64,000 bases of DNA from Halolamina pelagica (GCF_001307315.1 NZ_LGUC01000001.1:1736001-1800000); one strand, 5' to 3'; counted from the first letter of the stretch, positions 1 through 8,606 are shown. Notes: a model not told the origin generated them from the sequence alone. Made by a program: numbers and translations.

Positions 1-1
1 C

Positions 2-277
2 GACCTCCCCGGCGTTCACGACGTGACCGTCGGCGGCGGTGCCCGGCGCGAGCCGGCCGACCGCGGTGACGACGTGACCACCGTCTCGTTCACTTACACC
101 GGGGCGTACGAGCCGTTGCTCCGACGCGTACTCGAGCACGATCTTCGCGACCTCTCCATCGAGGAGGCGCCGATTGAGGACGTGTTCATGCGGTTCTACG
201 ACGAGGCGGCCCAGGAGGCTGCTTCGGAGCCGGCGGCCGGCGGCGACGCCGCCGACGGGGAGGCCGAGGATGCTTGA
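2..277 (+). CDS. ABC transporter ATP-binding protein, C-terminal fragment
   Basis: The reading frame is already open at the window edge, so only about the last 91 residues are present. The Walker motifs lie outside the window. The tail has the form common to DrrA/CcmA-type exporter ATPases: a small regulatory domain ending in a motif like IEEAPIEDVFMRFYDE, then an acidic Ala/Gly-rich tail. It overlaps the next gene by 8 nt (the ATG at 270 lies inside its last codons), and two ABC-2 permeases follow, which supports the ATPase call. Confidence 0.75.
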   Translation, partial: DLPGVHDVTVGGGARREPADRGDDVTTVSFTYTGAYEPLLRRVLEHDLRDLSIEEAPIEDVFMRFYDEAAQEAASEPAAGGDAADGEAEDA

Positions 278-1058
278 GACGGTGCGCTACGAGGCCGAGA
301 AGCGGCTGCTCGGCTCCCTCGCGCTCGCGGGCGGGTTGGCGGGGTTCGCGGCGATGATGACCCTCCTCGCTCCGAGCGTGCTAGGCGAGGTGGACGTGGC
401 CGCCCTGGCCGAACAGCTCCCGCCGTCGTTCGTCGAGGCGTTCGACCTCGAACTCATGGGCTCGATCGAGGGCTTTCTCGCGATCGAACTGTACGAGTTC
501 CTCTGGCTCGTCGGGCTCGGGGCCTACATCGCCTACAGCGCGGCCGGCACGCTCGCCGGCGATATCGAGACCGGACGGATCGACACACTGCTCGCGGCAC
601 CGATATCGCGGGAACGACTGGTGACGGAGACGTATCTCGGCTTGTTGCTACCGATCCTGCTCGCGAACGTCGCCGTGTTCACGACCGTGTTCGCTGGCAC
701 GCGGTTCGTCGGCGACCCGATCGCCGCCGTGGATCTCCTCGCCGTCCACGCGCTCTCGGTGCCGTACTTCTGTTGCTGTGCCGCCTTCGGCATGCTCGCC
801 TCGGTCAGCGCGCCGGGCAGAGTCGTCGCCGAAGGCGTCGCCGCGGGCGGAGTCGTCGGCGCCTTCCTCCTCCAGACAGTGAGCGAGGCCGCCGGGCTCT
901 CCTGGGTCGGTGCCGTGGCGCCGATGCGTTACTACGACCCGACGGCCGTCCTGACGGCGAGCGAGTACGACCTCGCGGGCGCCGGGATCCTGCTCGGGGC
1001 GGCGATCGTACTGCTCGCCGGTAGCGCCCTGTGGTTCCGGGAGGTGGATGTGTCGTGA
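270..1058 (+). CDS. ABC-2 type transporter permease
   Basis: A 262-residue hydrophobic protein with about six membrane segments. The first lies near residues 15-38. The motif GDIETGRIDTLLAAPISR after the second segment is the cytoplasmic loop typical of ABC-2 export permeases. The start at ATG 270 is chosen because it overlaps the end of the ATPase gene by 8 nt; a longer reading from 174 would lie entirely inside the ATPase. It is translationally coupled to the ATPase upstream and to a sister permease downstream. The substrate cannot be told from sequence. Confidence 0.82.
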   Translation: MLETVRYEAEKRLLGSLALAGGLAGFAAMMTLLAPSVLGEVDVAALAEQLPPSFVEAFDLELMGSIEGFLAIELYEFLWLVGLGAYIAYSAAGTLAGDIETGRIDTLLAAPISRERLVTETYLGLLLPILLANVAVFTTVFAGTRFVGDPIAAVDLLAVHALSVPYFCCCAAFGMLASVSAPGRVVAEGVAAGGVVGAFLLQTVSEAAGLSWVGAVAPMRYYDPTAVLTASEYDLAGAGILLGAAIVLLAGSALWFREVDVS

Positions 1059-1873
1059 CTGGGCCCGCCGATCAGCGTCGCTCGACGACACTGGCCGTCG
1101 CGCGGTTCGAGGGGCGCAAGCGGCTCCGCACCACTGCAGTCGCCGCGGCGGTGCTCTCGGCGTACGGGATCCTGTTCGTCTGGGTGGGCCCGGATCTCGT
1201 CGGGGGTGAGGAGCTTCAGGTGCTACTCGACGCGATGCCGCCGGTGCTGGTCGAACTGCTCGGGTTCGAGAGTCTCGCGTCGCTTGCGGGGCTGCTCGCC
1301 GGGGAGTACTACACGTTCGGCTGGCTGGTCGGGCTCGCGGGCTACGTCGCCTACACCGCCGCCAGCGCCGTCGCCGGCGATATGGAGACCGGACGGATGG
1401 ACACCCTGCTCGCGGCCCCAGTGTCACGGAGCGCCGTCCTCCTGGGGAGCTTCCTCGCGCTGTTGGTGCCGATCGTCGGCATCAACGCCATCACCGCCCC
1501 CGTGCTGTATCTCGCGACCGTCGCCGTCGGCGAACCGCTCTCGTTCGCCGACCTGCTGGCGCTGCACGCGCTCTCGGTGCCGTATCTCCTCTGCTGGGGC
1601 GCGGTCGGGCTCCTGCTCGGGGTGGTCGTCGGGCGCAGTCGGACCGCCGGCCGAGTCGCGCTGGCGCTCGTGTTCGCGTCGTGGCTCACCGAGTCGCTGC
1701 TGGACGTGAGCGACTACGCGTGGGCCGGCGCCGTCACGCCGACGCGGTATCTGGACACGTCAGCGGTGCTCGTCGACGGGCAGTACGACCTCGTCGGCGC
1801 AATACTGCTGCTCGCGGCGACCGTTCTTCTCGTGGCACTGAGCAGTCGCGCGTTCGCCCGGCGCGACCTCTAG
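1055..1873 (+). CDS. ABC-2 type transporter permease (second subunit)
   Basis: A 272-residue paralogue of the preceding permease with the same loop motif (GDMETGRMDTLLAAPVSR) and similar membrane topology, so the exporter probably uses a permease heterodimer. The GTG start at 1055 overlaps the previous stop in a GTGA junction. A start at 1031 is possible but would lengthen the overlap. The stop overlaps by 4 nt the stop of a convergent regulator. Function as a membrane half of an exporter is solid; the substrate is unknown. Confidence 0.82.
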   Translation: MTGPADQRRSTTLAVARFEGRKRLRTTAVAAAVLSAYGILFVWVGPDLVGGEELQVLLDAMPPVLVELLGFESLASLAGLLAGEYYTFGWLVGLAGYVAYTAASAVAGDMETGRMDTLLAAPVSRSAVLLGSFLALLVPIVGINAITAPVLYLATVAVGEPLSFADLLALHALSVPYLLCWGAVGLLLGVVVGRSRTAGRVALALVFASWLTESLLDVSDYAWAGAVTPTRYLDTSAVLVDGQYDLVGAILLLAATVLLVALSSRAFARRDL

Positions 1874-2268
1874 CTCTCGGCGACGGCAGTCTGCTCGTCG
1901 CCGTACTTCTCGGTGAACTCGCCGATGAGGTTCCCCATCTTCGCGTACCAGTCGTTCAGCGTGCGCTGCATGTCCTGTGCGATCTTCTCGGCGTCGCGCG
2001 GGTGGTAGACGTGGTGGTACCCGCCCTGCTCGTAGTTCTCCTGCTCCTTCTGGATGAATCCAGCCGAGAGCAGTCGCTGAACCGATCGGTAGGCAGTGGA
2101 CCGCTCGCGGTCGACGCCGTCGGCGATCTCGTCGACGGTCAGCCCCGCAGATCGGTCGTTCAGGAGCCGGAACACCTCCTTGTCGATCCGTTTCAGGTCG
2201 TGGAAACACTCCAGCAGCCCTTCACACTGCATATCTGACTGGAGCATTTCGCGCATGGAGTCGGCCAT
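1870..2268 (-). CDS. TrmB-like winged-helix transcriptional regulator
   Basis: A 132-residue protein with a winged-helix domain at residues about 25-85: hydrophobic core, TVDEIADGVDRERSTAYRSVQ as the recognition region, then a wing ending in YEQGGYHHVYHP. A short helical tail (DMQRTLNDWYAKMGNLIGEF) probably dimerises. It resembles the short TrmB/MarR-like haloarchaeal regulators. It converges on the exporter operon, sharing 4 nt of stop codons, and a 13-nt palindrome lies about 45 nt upstream of its start. Control of the exporter is an inference from position. Confidence 0.72.
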   Translation of the reverse strand: MADSMREMLQSDMQCEGLLECFHDLKRIDKEVFRLLNDRSAGLTVDEIADGVDRERSTAYRSVQRLLSAGFIQKEQENYEQGGYHHVYHPRDAEKIAQDMQRTLNDWYAKMGNLIGEFTEKYGDEQTAVAES

Positions 2269-2310
2269 TATCTATCTGAACTATCGTGGCGCTGCTTCAA
2301 AAGTGTTTTG

Positions 2311-2323
2311 TGTGGTTACCACA
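2311..2323. promoter_or_regulatory. Candidate operator (palindrome) upstream of the TrmB-like regulator
   Basis: TGTGGT-T-ACCACA is a perfect 6+6 inverted repeat with a one-base centre. It sits 43-55 nt upstream of the regulator start at 2268, where an archaeal operator near BRE/TATA could act. Autoregulation is an inference. The rest of 2269-2468 shows no gene. Confidence 0.35.
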
Positions 2324-2468
2324 ATACTGCACATGGGAAGGGACGTGTCGCCTGCAGTATCCTCTCAGGGGCAGGTGAACACTCCGTAATCAGAGGCGGC
2401 TCGCGAGCGGTTGCAGCGGGCAGTCGGCGATTCCACGTTCGACTCCCGATCCGACGATCGGAAGCGTT

Positions 2469-3029
2469 CTACGGTGCGCGAACCACGAGGAGGAACGTCT
2501 CCGAGCGGTCCGCACCGAACTCGATCTCGAAGCCGCCGGCACGGAACTGCTCTTTGGCCTCCTCGAGGCTGAACCGCTCCGAAGCCGGTGGGCCTGCCTC
2601 ACCGTCACCCGTGGCCGACCAGTCGGCGACGGCGACGCGCCCGCCGGTTTCGACGACGCGAGCGACCTCGCCGATCGCATTCTCCGTCGCGAACTCGTGG
2701 AACGTCATCGTCGAGAACGCACCGTCCAGCTCGCCGTCGGCGAACGGCAGATCCGCCACCTCGGCGGCGACGAGTTCGACGTTCTCGGGCGTCCCCTTCT
2801 CGCGGTAGTACTCGTGCATCTCCGCCTGAACGTCGACGCCGTACACTGTTTCGGCGTGGGCCGCCACGTCGTTGGTGTAGAACCCCGTCCCGCTGCCGAG
2901 ATCGGCGAGTACGTCGGCCTCGTCGGCGCCGGCCGCCCAGACGAGCTCTTCGGCCGACACGAACCGATATCGTGAGGCGGGGTCGTCGAGCTTCTCCGCG
3001 TTCGCCGCATCGAACGTGTGGAATCCCAT
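2469..3029 (-). CDS. Class I SAM-dependent methyltransferase
   Basis: A 186-residue Rossmann-fold methyltransferase. Motif I is VLADLGSGTGFYT (about residues 39-51), with an acidic residue ending strand 2 (VYGVDVQ) and a motif like ADLPFADGELDGAFS, as in the Methyltransf_11/UbiE group. The start at MGFHTFDAANAEK is chosen because the sequence further upstream is basic and not haloarchaeal in composition. It lies downstream of and on the same strand as the ars operon, but it contains no cysteine, whereas arsenite methyltransferases (ArsM) need a conserved Cys set. An ArsM role is therefore unlikely. Confidence 0.72.
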   Translation of the reverse strand: MGFHTFDAANAEKLDDPASRYRFVSAEELVWAAGADEADVLADLGSGTGFYTNDVAAHAETVYGVDVQAEMHEYYREKGTPENVELVAAEVADLPFADGELDGAFSTMTFHEFATENAIGEVARVVETGGRVAVADWSATGDGEAGPPASERFSLEEAKEQFRAGGFEIEFGADRSETFLLVVRAP

Positions 3030-3147
3030 CGGTTTGACCTCGGATCGAACGGGGAAATGGATACCGTTCTCTGCGGAACGACAGGGGGACCCATCGCCGT
3101 TCCGGAGCCGACGACATGGAGTGATCGCCGGTGAGAAACCCGCCGGC

Positions 3148-3585
3148 TCAGTCGGCCGCGACTTCGTCGAACAGCGCCCCGACACGGCGCTCGATCTCGT
3201 CGCGAATCCGTGCGACCGTCGCCGGCGGTTGGTCGTCCGGATCGTCGAGGTCCCAGTCACGGCTCTCGCCGCCCCAGCCCGCAGGACAGACGTCCGCGGC
3301 CGAACAGCCCATCGTGATCACGTACTCGCTCTCCCGGAGATCGTCGACGCCGACCTCGCGAGGCGTCCGATCGGTGATGTCGATCCCGATGTCGTCCATG
3401 GCGTCGACGACCGCGGGGTGGACCTGGTCGGCGGGCCGGGTCCCGCCAGTCACGAGGGCGATCTCCCCACGGAGCCCCTGCCGTTCCCGCTCCCGTTGGG
3501 CGAAGGCGTACGCCATCTGGGACCGCCCGGCGTTCTGGACGCAGACGAAGGCGATCGTGGTCGTGTCGGCTGGCTCGTCGGTCAT
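3148..3585 (-). CDS. arsC: Arsenate reductase, thioredoxin-coupled LMW-phosphatase type
   Basis: A 145-residue protein reducing arsenate to arsenite in the cytoplasm. The CX5R P-loop is CVQNAGRS (starting near residue 15). A second pair of cysteines occurs in MGCSAADVCPAGW, matching the redox relay of the S. aureus pI258 ArsC family, in which the disulfide is then reduced by thioredoxin. A DP-containing loop (DLDDPDD) is near the C-terminus. It is the third gene of arsR-acr3-arsC, 6 nt after acr3. Confidence 0.9.
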   Translation of the reverse strand: MTDEPADTTTIAFVCVQNAGRSQMAYAFAQRERERQGLRGEIALVTGGTRPADQVHPAVVDAMDDIGIDITDRTPREVGVDDLRESEYVITMGCSAADVCPAGWGGESRDWDLDDPDDQPPATVARIRDEIERRVGALFDEVAAD

Positions 3586-3591
3586 TGTGGA

Positions 3592-4644
3592 TCAGTCCCC
3601 CGTAATCGGGGAGCTAACGCCACTACTTCCCGGGAACAGTCGGTCTTTCGTCGCCAGTGCGACCCGCACGAGCGCGAGCATCACCGGCACCTCGATCAGC
3701 GGGCCGACCACGGTCGCGAGCGCGACGTTGCTCCCGACGCCGAAGACGGCGACGGCGACCGCGATCGCGAGTTCGAAGTTGTTCGAGGAGGCGGTGAACG
3801 CGACACTGACGCTCTCGGTGTAGGAGAAGCCCAGCGCCGCGCTGACGCCGTAGGCCAGCGCCCACAGCCCGGCAAAGAAGATGAGGAGTGGGACCGCGAT
3901 CAGCACGATCTGCCCCGGGTTGGCGACGATGTAGTCGCCTTTCAGTGCGAACATCACGACGACGGTGAACAGCAGGCCCAACAGCCCGAACGGGCTGATC
4001 CGCGGGATCACCCGGCCGTAGTAGGCCTGCCGGCCGATCGTTCGGAACGCCGCCTTCTGGGTGAGGTAGCCAAGCAGCAGCGGCAGCCCGAGGAACACGC
4101 CGACCATCTGGGCGATCAGCGACATCGACACGTCGACGGCCGTGCCGCGCATCACCGTCAGAAAGAGGAACGCGTAGGGGACGAACAGCGCGATCTGGAG
4201 CAGGCTGTTGACGCCGACACAGACCGCACAGAGCTCCTGGTTCCCCGCGGCGAGTTCGTTCCAGATCAGCACCATCGCGATGCAGGGCGCGATCCCGACC
4301 AGGATCAGCCCCGTGACGAACCCCGGCCGCCCGCCGAGGAACGTCGTCGCGAGCCCGTACATCACGAACGGCGCGATCAGCCAGTTGAACGCGAGCGTGA
4401 GGGCGATCTCCGAGCGCGCGGTCCGCGTAACCGTCGGGACCCGGCCGTAGTCGATCTCGGCCATGATCGGGAAGATCATCACGAACAGCCCCACCGCGAT
4501 GGGGAGACTCGTGCCGTGCCACGTCACGGCGTTCAGCGCGTCGACAAAGCTGGGCGCGAACCGCCCGAGCCCGACGCCCAGCACCATCGCCAGCCCGATC
4601 CAGACAGTCAAGTAGCGGTCGAGAACCCCCAGCGAGTCGCTCAC
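3592..4644 (-). CDS. acr3: Arsenite efflux transporter, ACR3 family
   Basis: A 350-residue membrane protein with about ten TM segments, extruding arsenite. It begins with LDRYLTVWIGLAMVLGVGLG, as in ACR3 proteins, and contains GIAPCIAMVLIWNELAAG, which holds the conserved Cys of the family's transport site. The usual length is 340-400 residues. It overlaps arsR by 4 nt and precedes arsC, so the three genes form one operon. Family identity is confident. Antimonite may also be a substrate, as in some ACR3 members. Confidence 0.9.
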   Translation of the reverse strand: MSDSLGVLDRYLTVWIGLAMVLGVGLGRFAPSFVDALNAVTWHGTSLPIAVGLFVMIFPIMAEIDYGRVPTVTRTARSEIALTLAFNWLIAPFVMYGLATTFLGGRPGFVTGLILVGIAPCIAMVLIWNELAAGNQELCAVCVGVNSLLQIALFVPYAFLFLTVMRGTAVDVSMSLIAQMVGVFLGLPLLLGYLTQKAAFRTIGRQAYYGRVIPRISPFGLLGLLFTVVVMFALKGDYIVANPGQIVLIAVPLLIFFAGLWALAYGVSAALGFSYTESVSVAFTASSNNFELAIAVAVAVFGVGSNVALATVVGPLIEVPVMLALVRVALATKDRLFPGSSGVSSPITGD

Positions 4645-5030
4645 GACTCCGCCTCCCCGTCCGCGACCGCGAGCAGGTCGTCGGCGAGCGCGGTGCTGTC
4701 GTAGTAACGCCAGTTCCCCTCCTTCCGGCGGGTGGCGAGCCCGGCGTCGACGAGGTCGGACAGCGCGTGGCTGACCGCGCTCCCGCTCACGTCGACGACG
4801 GGCTCCAGCTCACAGACACAGAGTTCGCCGTCGGCGGCCGACAGGATGCGGGTCAGGCGGTTGCGCGTCTCGTTCCCCAGTGCGGCGAAGGCCTCGCGGG
4901 TCGCGTCGTCGGTCGAGGCGGACGCCGCGAGGCCGTCGAGTTCGGCGAGACGCTCCTCTACGTCGGCGTCACAGCACTCGCCGACCTCGTCGGCGATCCG
5001 CCGCCGGAGCCGCTGATCAGTGTCGCTCAT
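4641..5030 (-). CDS. arsR: ArsR-family metalloregulatory repressor
   Basis: A 129-residue winged-helix repressor. The N-terminal extension has a CC pair (GECCDADVEERL), and the core has ELCVCELEPVVDVSGSAVSH, where the CxC of the alpha3 helix is the classic As(III) site and SGSAVSHALSDL is the recognition helix. It is first in the arsR-acr3-arsC operon, so it should repress its own operon until arsenite binds. An SmtB/ArsR-type palindrome is 42-55 nt upstream of its start. Confidence 0.9.
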   Translation of the reverse strand: MSDTDQRLRRRIADEVGECCDADVEERLAELDGLAASASTDDATREAFAALGNETRNRLTRILSAADGELCVCELEPVVDVSGSAVSHALSDLVDAGLATRRKEGNWRYYDSTALADDLLAVADGEAES

Positions 5031-5051
5031 CGACCGCTGTTTGAGAGAGTA

Positions 5052-5090
5052 TTCAGATAGGTGTTTCGGTATGAACAGCTGTTCAGATAG
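5052..5090. promoter_or_regulatory. ArsR/SmtB-type operator of the ars operon
   Basis: TGAACAGCTGTTCA at 5072-5085 is a perfect 14-nt palindrome. With its flank (ATGAACAGCTGTTCAGATAG) it closely resembles the TGAAC/GTTCA operators bound by SmtB/CzrA/ArsR repressors. A second half site, TTCAGATAG, occurs at 5052-5060, repeating exactly the 9 nt at 5082-5090 with a 30-nt period, about three helical turns. The sites lie just upstream of arsR (start 5030). Confidence 0.65.
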
Positions 5091-5236
5091 CTATCGGCCG
5101 ACTCCCGGCGTCACAGTCGTCGATCGCGGATGGGAATGTCGTTGGGGTTGGTTGGCCAACAGTCATAGTCGTCGGGGTGATAGGCAGCGACAACTACAGC
5201 GTTTAACACCTCGCCCCTGGAGGGAAACGTATCGGG

Positions 5237-6148
5237 ATGCCCGCTATACAAACTCACGAGCTCTCCAAGCGATACGGCGACGTGACCGCCGTCGACCGCG
5301 TCGACCTCACGGTGGACGAAGGCGAGATATTCGGCTTCTTGGGCCACAACGGCGCCGGGAAGTCGACGGTAATCAACATGCTGTTGGACTTCGCGCGGCC
5401 GACGGAGGGCCAGGTCGAAGTGTTTGGGATGGACTGTCGCGAGCACAGCGTCGCCGTCCGGGAACGCATGGGGGTGCTCCCGGAGGGGTACGACGTGTAC
5501 GACCGGCTGACGGGGCGCCAACATCTCCAGTTCGCGGCGGAGTCCAAAGGCGTCGAGATCGAGCCGATGTCGATCGCCGAACGCGTCGGCATCCGTGACG
5601 CCGTGGACCGGAGAGCCGGCGACTACTCGAAGGGGATGGCCCAGCGGCTGGTGCTCGGGATGGCGCTGATCGGGGACCCGGACCTGCTGATCCTCGACGA
5701 ACCGACCTCGGGCCTGGATCCCGGAGGCGCCCGGCGGATGCGCGAGATCATCCACGAGGAGAACGAGCGCGGCGCGACGGTGTTCTTCTCCAGCCACATC
5801 CTCGAACAGATCGAGGCGGTCTGTGATCGCGTCGGAATCATGCACGAGGGGCGCCTCCAGGCGGTCGACACTATCGACGCCCTCCGGGAGTCCGCCGCGG
5901 GCGGGACCAAGCTCCAGATCAGCGTCGACGACCCGAGCGAGACCCACCTCGACACCATCGAGGCCGTCGACGGCGTCGATTCGGCGTGGATCGAGGACGA
6001 GACGTTCGCGGTCACCTGTCCGAGCGACGTGAAGATGGACGTGCTGGTCGCGCTCGACGCGGCGGGCGTCGACGTACTCGACTTCTCGACGGAGGAGCCG
6101 TCGCTCGAGGACCTCTTCGTCGAGTACACCCGTGAGGGAGGGCAGTGA
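5237..6148 (+). CDS. ABC exporter ATP-binding protein
   Basis: A 303-residue ATPase with all nucleotide-binding motifs: Walker A GHNGAGKST, signature YSKGMAQRL, Walker B LLILDEPTSGLD and a switch His in FFSSHILEQIE. The C-terminal domain ends EEPSLEDLFVEYTREG, as in DrrA/CcmA-type exporters and like the partial ATPase at the window start. A TATA-like GTTTAACA lies about 35 nt before the ATG. Two permeases follow with overlapping or close junctions. The exported substrate is unknown. Confidence 0.88.
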   Translation: MPAIQTHELSKRYGDVTAVDRVDLTVDEGEIFGFLGHNGAGKSTVINMLLDFARPTEGQVEVFGMDCREHSVAVRERMGVLPEGYDVYDRLTGRQHLQFAAESKGVEIEPMSIAERVGIRDAVDRRAGDYSKGMAQRLVLGMALIGDPDLLILDEPTSGLDPGGARRMREIIHEENERGATVFFSSHILEQIEAVCDRVGIMHEGRLQAVDTIDALRESAAGGTKLQISVDDPSETHLDTIEAVDGVDSAWIEDETFAVTCPSDVKMDVLVALDAAGVDVLDFSTEEPSLEDLFVEYTREGGQ

Positions 6149-6964
6149 GTTGGACCGTCGTTGCCCGGAAGGAGCTTCGGGACGTGTGGGGATCACGGCG
6201 CACGCGCTGGCTCCTCGGCGCCGTCGCGTTCGCCTTCATCGCCGGGGGTACGCCATCGTGCTCTCGGGGTTTCCAGAGCCCTCGAGCGCCGACTACGCCT
6301 CGTACATGGTCGGCGTCGTCGCGCTGCTGGTGCCGCTGGTGGGGCTGTTGCTCGGTCACCGCACCATCGTCGGCGAACGCGCCTCGGGCGAGATGACGCT
6401 GCTGCTCTCCCTGCCGTACGACCGGCTGGACGTGGTGGTCGGGAAGTTCCTCGCCCGGGCGATCGCACTCGGCACCGCGGTGGCGGTCGGTATCCTCGGC
6501 GGCGCCGCGCTGGTGAACTACCCGTTCGGGAGCTTCGAGGCCGGCACCGTCGCGGCGTACACGCTCGGGACGGTGCTGTACGGTGCGGCGTTCGTCGGCG
6601 TCGGGCTGGCGGTGTCGACGGCGACGACCTCGACGGCGGTCGCCAGCAGCGCCGCATTCGGGGTGTTCTTCCTGTTCGTGGTAGTCTGGTCGCAGCTCCG
6701 CGGGTGTTCGTCGCCGCGCTCGGCTATCTCGGGCTGGCCGACGGGCGGCTGCCGACCTGGGCGCTGTTCCTCTACGGCGCCGAGCCGGGGATGCTGTACC
6801 GCCGGCTCGTGGACGGCTTCTTCGCTGGCGTGGAGCAGGGACCGTATCTCGGGCCGGAGGCCCCGTGGTTCCTCGGGGAGTGGGTCGCCGCAGCCCTGCT
6901 CGTCGTCTGGGCGCTCGGTCCCGCGACGCTCGGCTACCTCCGCTTTCGCTCGACCGACCTATGA
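6145..6964 (+). CDS. ABC-2 permease, frameshifted twice in this sequence
   Basis: The protein begins MSWTVVARKELRDVWGSRRT at a GTG overlapping the ATPase stop (GTGA). It continues in another frame from GYAIVLSGFPEPSSADY through HRTIVGERASGEMTLLLSLP, and in a third from VFVAALGYLGLADGR to the stop at 6962-6964. Adding one G to the runs at 6244-6248 and 6702-6704 restores one reading frame of about 273 residues, the same length as the next permease. It is otherwise a normal ABC-2 subunit with about six TM segments. Sequencing deletions are the likely cause. Confidence 0.75.
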
Positions 6965-7001
6965 CCCGGAACAGTGACAGCGAGCGGACGGGGGCGAACC
7001 G

Positions 7002-7823
7002 ATGAGTTGGCGCGCCATCGCCCGGAACGATCTCCGGGGCGCGCTCGCGACTCGCGGGGTCTGGGCACTGACGGCTGGCCTGCTCGCGTTGTTCGCGGGG
7101 CTGGGGTACGCCGTCCCGCGACTCGCGGGATCGTCGGACGTGCCGTTCTCGGTGTACCTCGAACTGCTCGTAACCGTCGTCGTGCCGCTGTTCCCACTGG
7201 TCGGTCTGGTTCTCGGGTACCGCGCGGTCGCCGCCGGCCGCGACTCGGGAACTGCGGCGTTGGCGCTCTCGCTTCCGAACTCCCGGCGCGATCTGGTGCT
7301 CGGGAAGTTCCTCGGCCGTGCGGGAGCGCTGGCCGGCGCGCTCGCGGTCGCGGGCCTGCTCGGAGGCGGCTACCTCTTCGTCGGCTACGGCGACTTCGCG
7401 GCGGGGGACTACGCCATCGTGCTCCTGTCGACGTTCGGCTACACGCTGGCGTTTCTCGGTATCGCAATCGGCCTGTCGGCCGGGCTGGCCAGCGTTCGAC
7501 GCGTCATCAGCGCCACCTTCGGGGTGTACGCGCTGCTGGCGATGCTCTGGCGGACCGTCGTGGACGTGATGATGCTGGTACTGTTCCGGTTCCGGCGACC
7601 GATGGAGTCGCCGACGTGGGTGGAGTTCGCGCGGTTCGTCGAACCCGGCACGAGCCTCCAGTACCTGCTCGGCACCGAGTTCGACATCGGTACCGCGCCG
7701 CCCGAGGCAGTCGTGGGGACAGAGCCGTTCGTCTCCACGGCGGGCACGGTGACGGTGCTACTGGCGTGGACCGTCGTTCCGGTCGTGCTGGGGTACGTGC
7801 GCCTGAAGCGCAGCGAGCTCTGA
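7002..7823 (+). CDS. ABC-2 type transporter permease
   Basis: A 273-residue permease of the same family as the preceding gene, starting similarly (MSWRAIARNDLRGALATRGV). The loop motif GYRAVAAGRDSGTAALALSLP and about six TM segments are present. It follows the other permease by 37 nt and completes an ATPase plus two-permease export system. The substrate is not predictable from sequence. Confidence 0.83.
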   Translation: MSWRAIARNDLRGALATRGVWALTAGLLALFAGLGYAVPRLAGSSDVPFSVYLELLVTVVVPLFPLVGLVLGYRAVAAGRDSGTAALALSLPNSRRDLVLGKFLGRAGALAGALAVAGLLGGGYLFVGYGDFAAGDYAIVLLSTFGYTLAFLGIAIGLSAGLASVRRVISATFGVYALLAMLWRTVVDVMMLVLFRFRRPMESPTWVEFARFVEPGTSLQYLLGTEFDIGTAPPEAVVGTEPFVSTAGTVTVLLAWTVVPVVLGYVRLKRSEL

Positions 7824-7832
7824 GCCGACGAG

Positions 7833-8144
7833 TCAGACTCGCTCGAAGCGGTGCCGGACGATCTCGCTGTCGTCGTCCCACTCGAACTCGTCGTGGGACA
7901 TCCGGAGGATCTGCTTGTAGTGGTCGAGGTCGCGTGCGCCCTCGGCGCGGGCGTCCTCGTCGGTCAGATCGCCGAGCGTGCGCTCGGCCACCTCGACGAC
8001 CTCGAACTGCTCCCCGTCGATGTCGAACCGATCCCCTTCCGCGGCGTAGCGCTGGCCACGGTGGATCTGGGTCACCTCACCGTCGAGTGCCTGTTCACGC
8101 ATCCGTTCGCTCGGCAGCAGTGTGTCAGCGTGAGCGTCGCTCAT
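7833..8144 (-). CDS. ASCH/PUA-like domain protein
   Basis: A 103-residue acidic protein. The central strand-rich part (GEVTQIHRGQRYAAEGDRF, then DGEQFEVVEVAERTLGDL) followed by helices (ARDLDHYKQILRMSHDEFEW) fits the ASCH branch of the PUA-like RNA-binding fold. The start at MSDAHADTLL is supported by a TATA-like element (GCTATTTACGC on the minus strand, 8167-8177) about 25-33 nt upstream, which would give a leaderless message. It is divergent from the thioredoxin gene. The exact RNA target is unknown. Confidence 0.65.
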   Translation of the reverse strand: MSDAHADTLLPSERMREQALDGEVTQIHRGQRYAAEGDRFDIDGEQFEVVEVAERTLGDLTDEDARAEGARDLDHYKQILRMSHDEFEWDDDSEIVRHRFERV

Positions 8145-8258
8145 CGACCTGAACTGGGCCCCCAACGCGTAAATAGCTCCGGACACCGGACTGCCGCGCT
8201 CGCGCGACGCCCCCCACTCGGGCGGGGGACGTAAGCCGCTCCAGCCCCTACCGTCGGT

Positions 8259-8606
8259 ATGGCCGAAACGTCCGAGAAGCCGCACCGACTCGAAACCGGC
8301 GACGACCTCGACGCGCTCGTGGCGGACCACGACGTCGTGCTCGTAGATTTCTACACCAAGGGCTGTCCCGTGTGTCAGTCGATCGAGCCGATGGTCGGGA
8401 ACGTCGCCCGCGCGACGACCGCGACGGTGGGGATGCTGAACCCCCAGACCGAACTGGGCCTCGTCGAGGAGTACGACATCCAGGGCGTCCCCACGCTACT
8501 GCTGTTCGAGGACGGCGAGATCGCCGGCCGGATGGCCAGCGGCTTCGAGGGCACCGAGTCGATCGTCGGGTTCGTGACCGAGAACAGCTCCGCAGAACGG
8601 CGGTGA
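8259..8606 (+). CDS. Thioredoxin-family protein with CPVC active site
   Basis: A 115-residue single thioredoxin domain: VVLVDFYTKGCPVCQSIEPM carries the redox pair (Cys near 35 and 38), and the cis-Pro loop is IQGVPTLLLFEDGE. The length is normal for thioredoxin. The active site is CPVC rather than the standard CGPC, so its redox potential and partners may differ. It is a candidate electron donor for ArsC or peroxiredoxin, but nothing in the sequence proves that. Confidence 0.82.
   Translation: MAETSEKPHRLETGDDLDALVADHDVVLVDFYTKGCPVCQSIEPMVGNVARATTATVGMLNPQTELGLVEEYDIQGVPTLLLFEDGEIAGRMASGFEGTESIVGFVTENSSAERR

Noticed and set aside
3016..4704. A 562-codon plus-strand reading frame over the ars operon
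   Set aside because: Antisense to arsC and acr3, both with diagnostic motifs.
6145..6964. Programmed ribosomal frameshifting in the ABC permease
   Set aside because: The same one-base loss in G/C runs recurs in many unrelated genes in the window, which fits sequencing error much better than programmed recoding.
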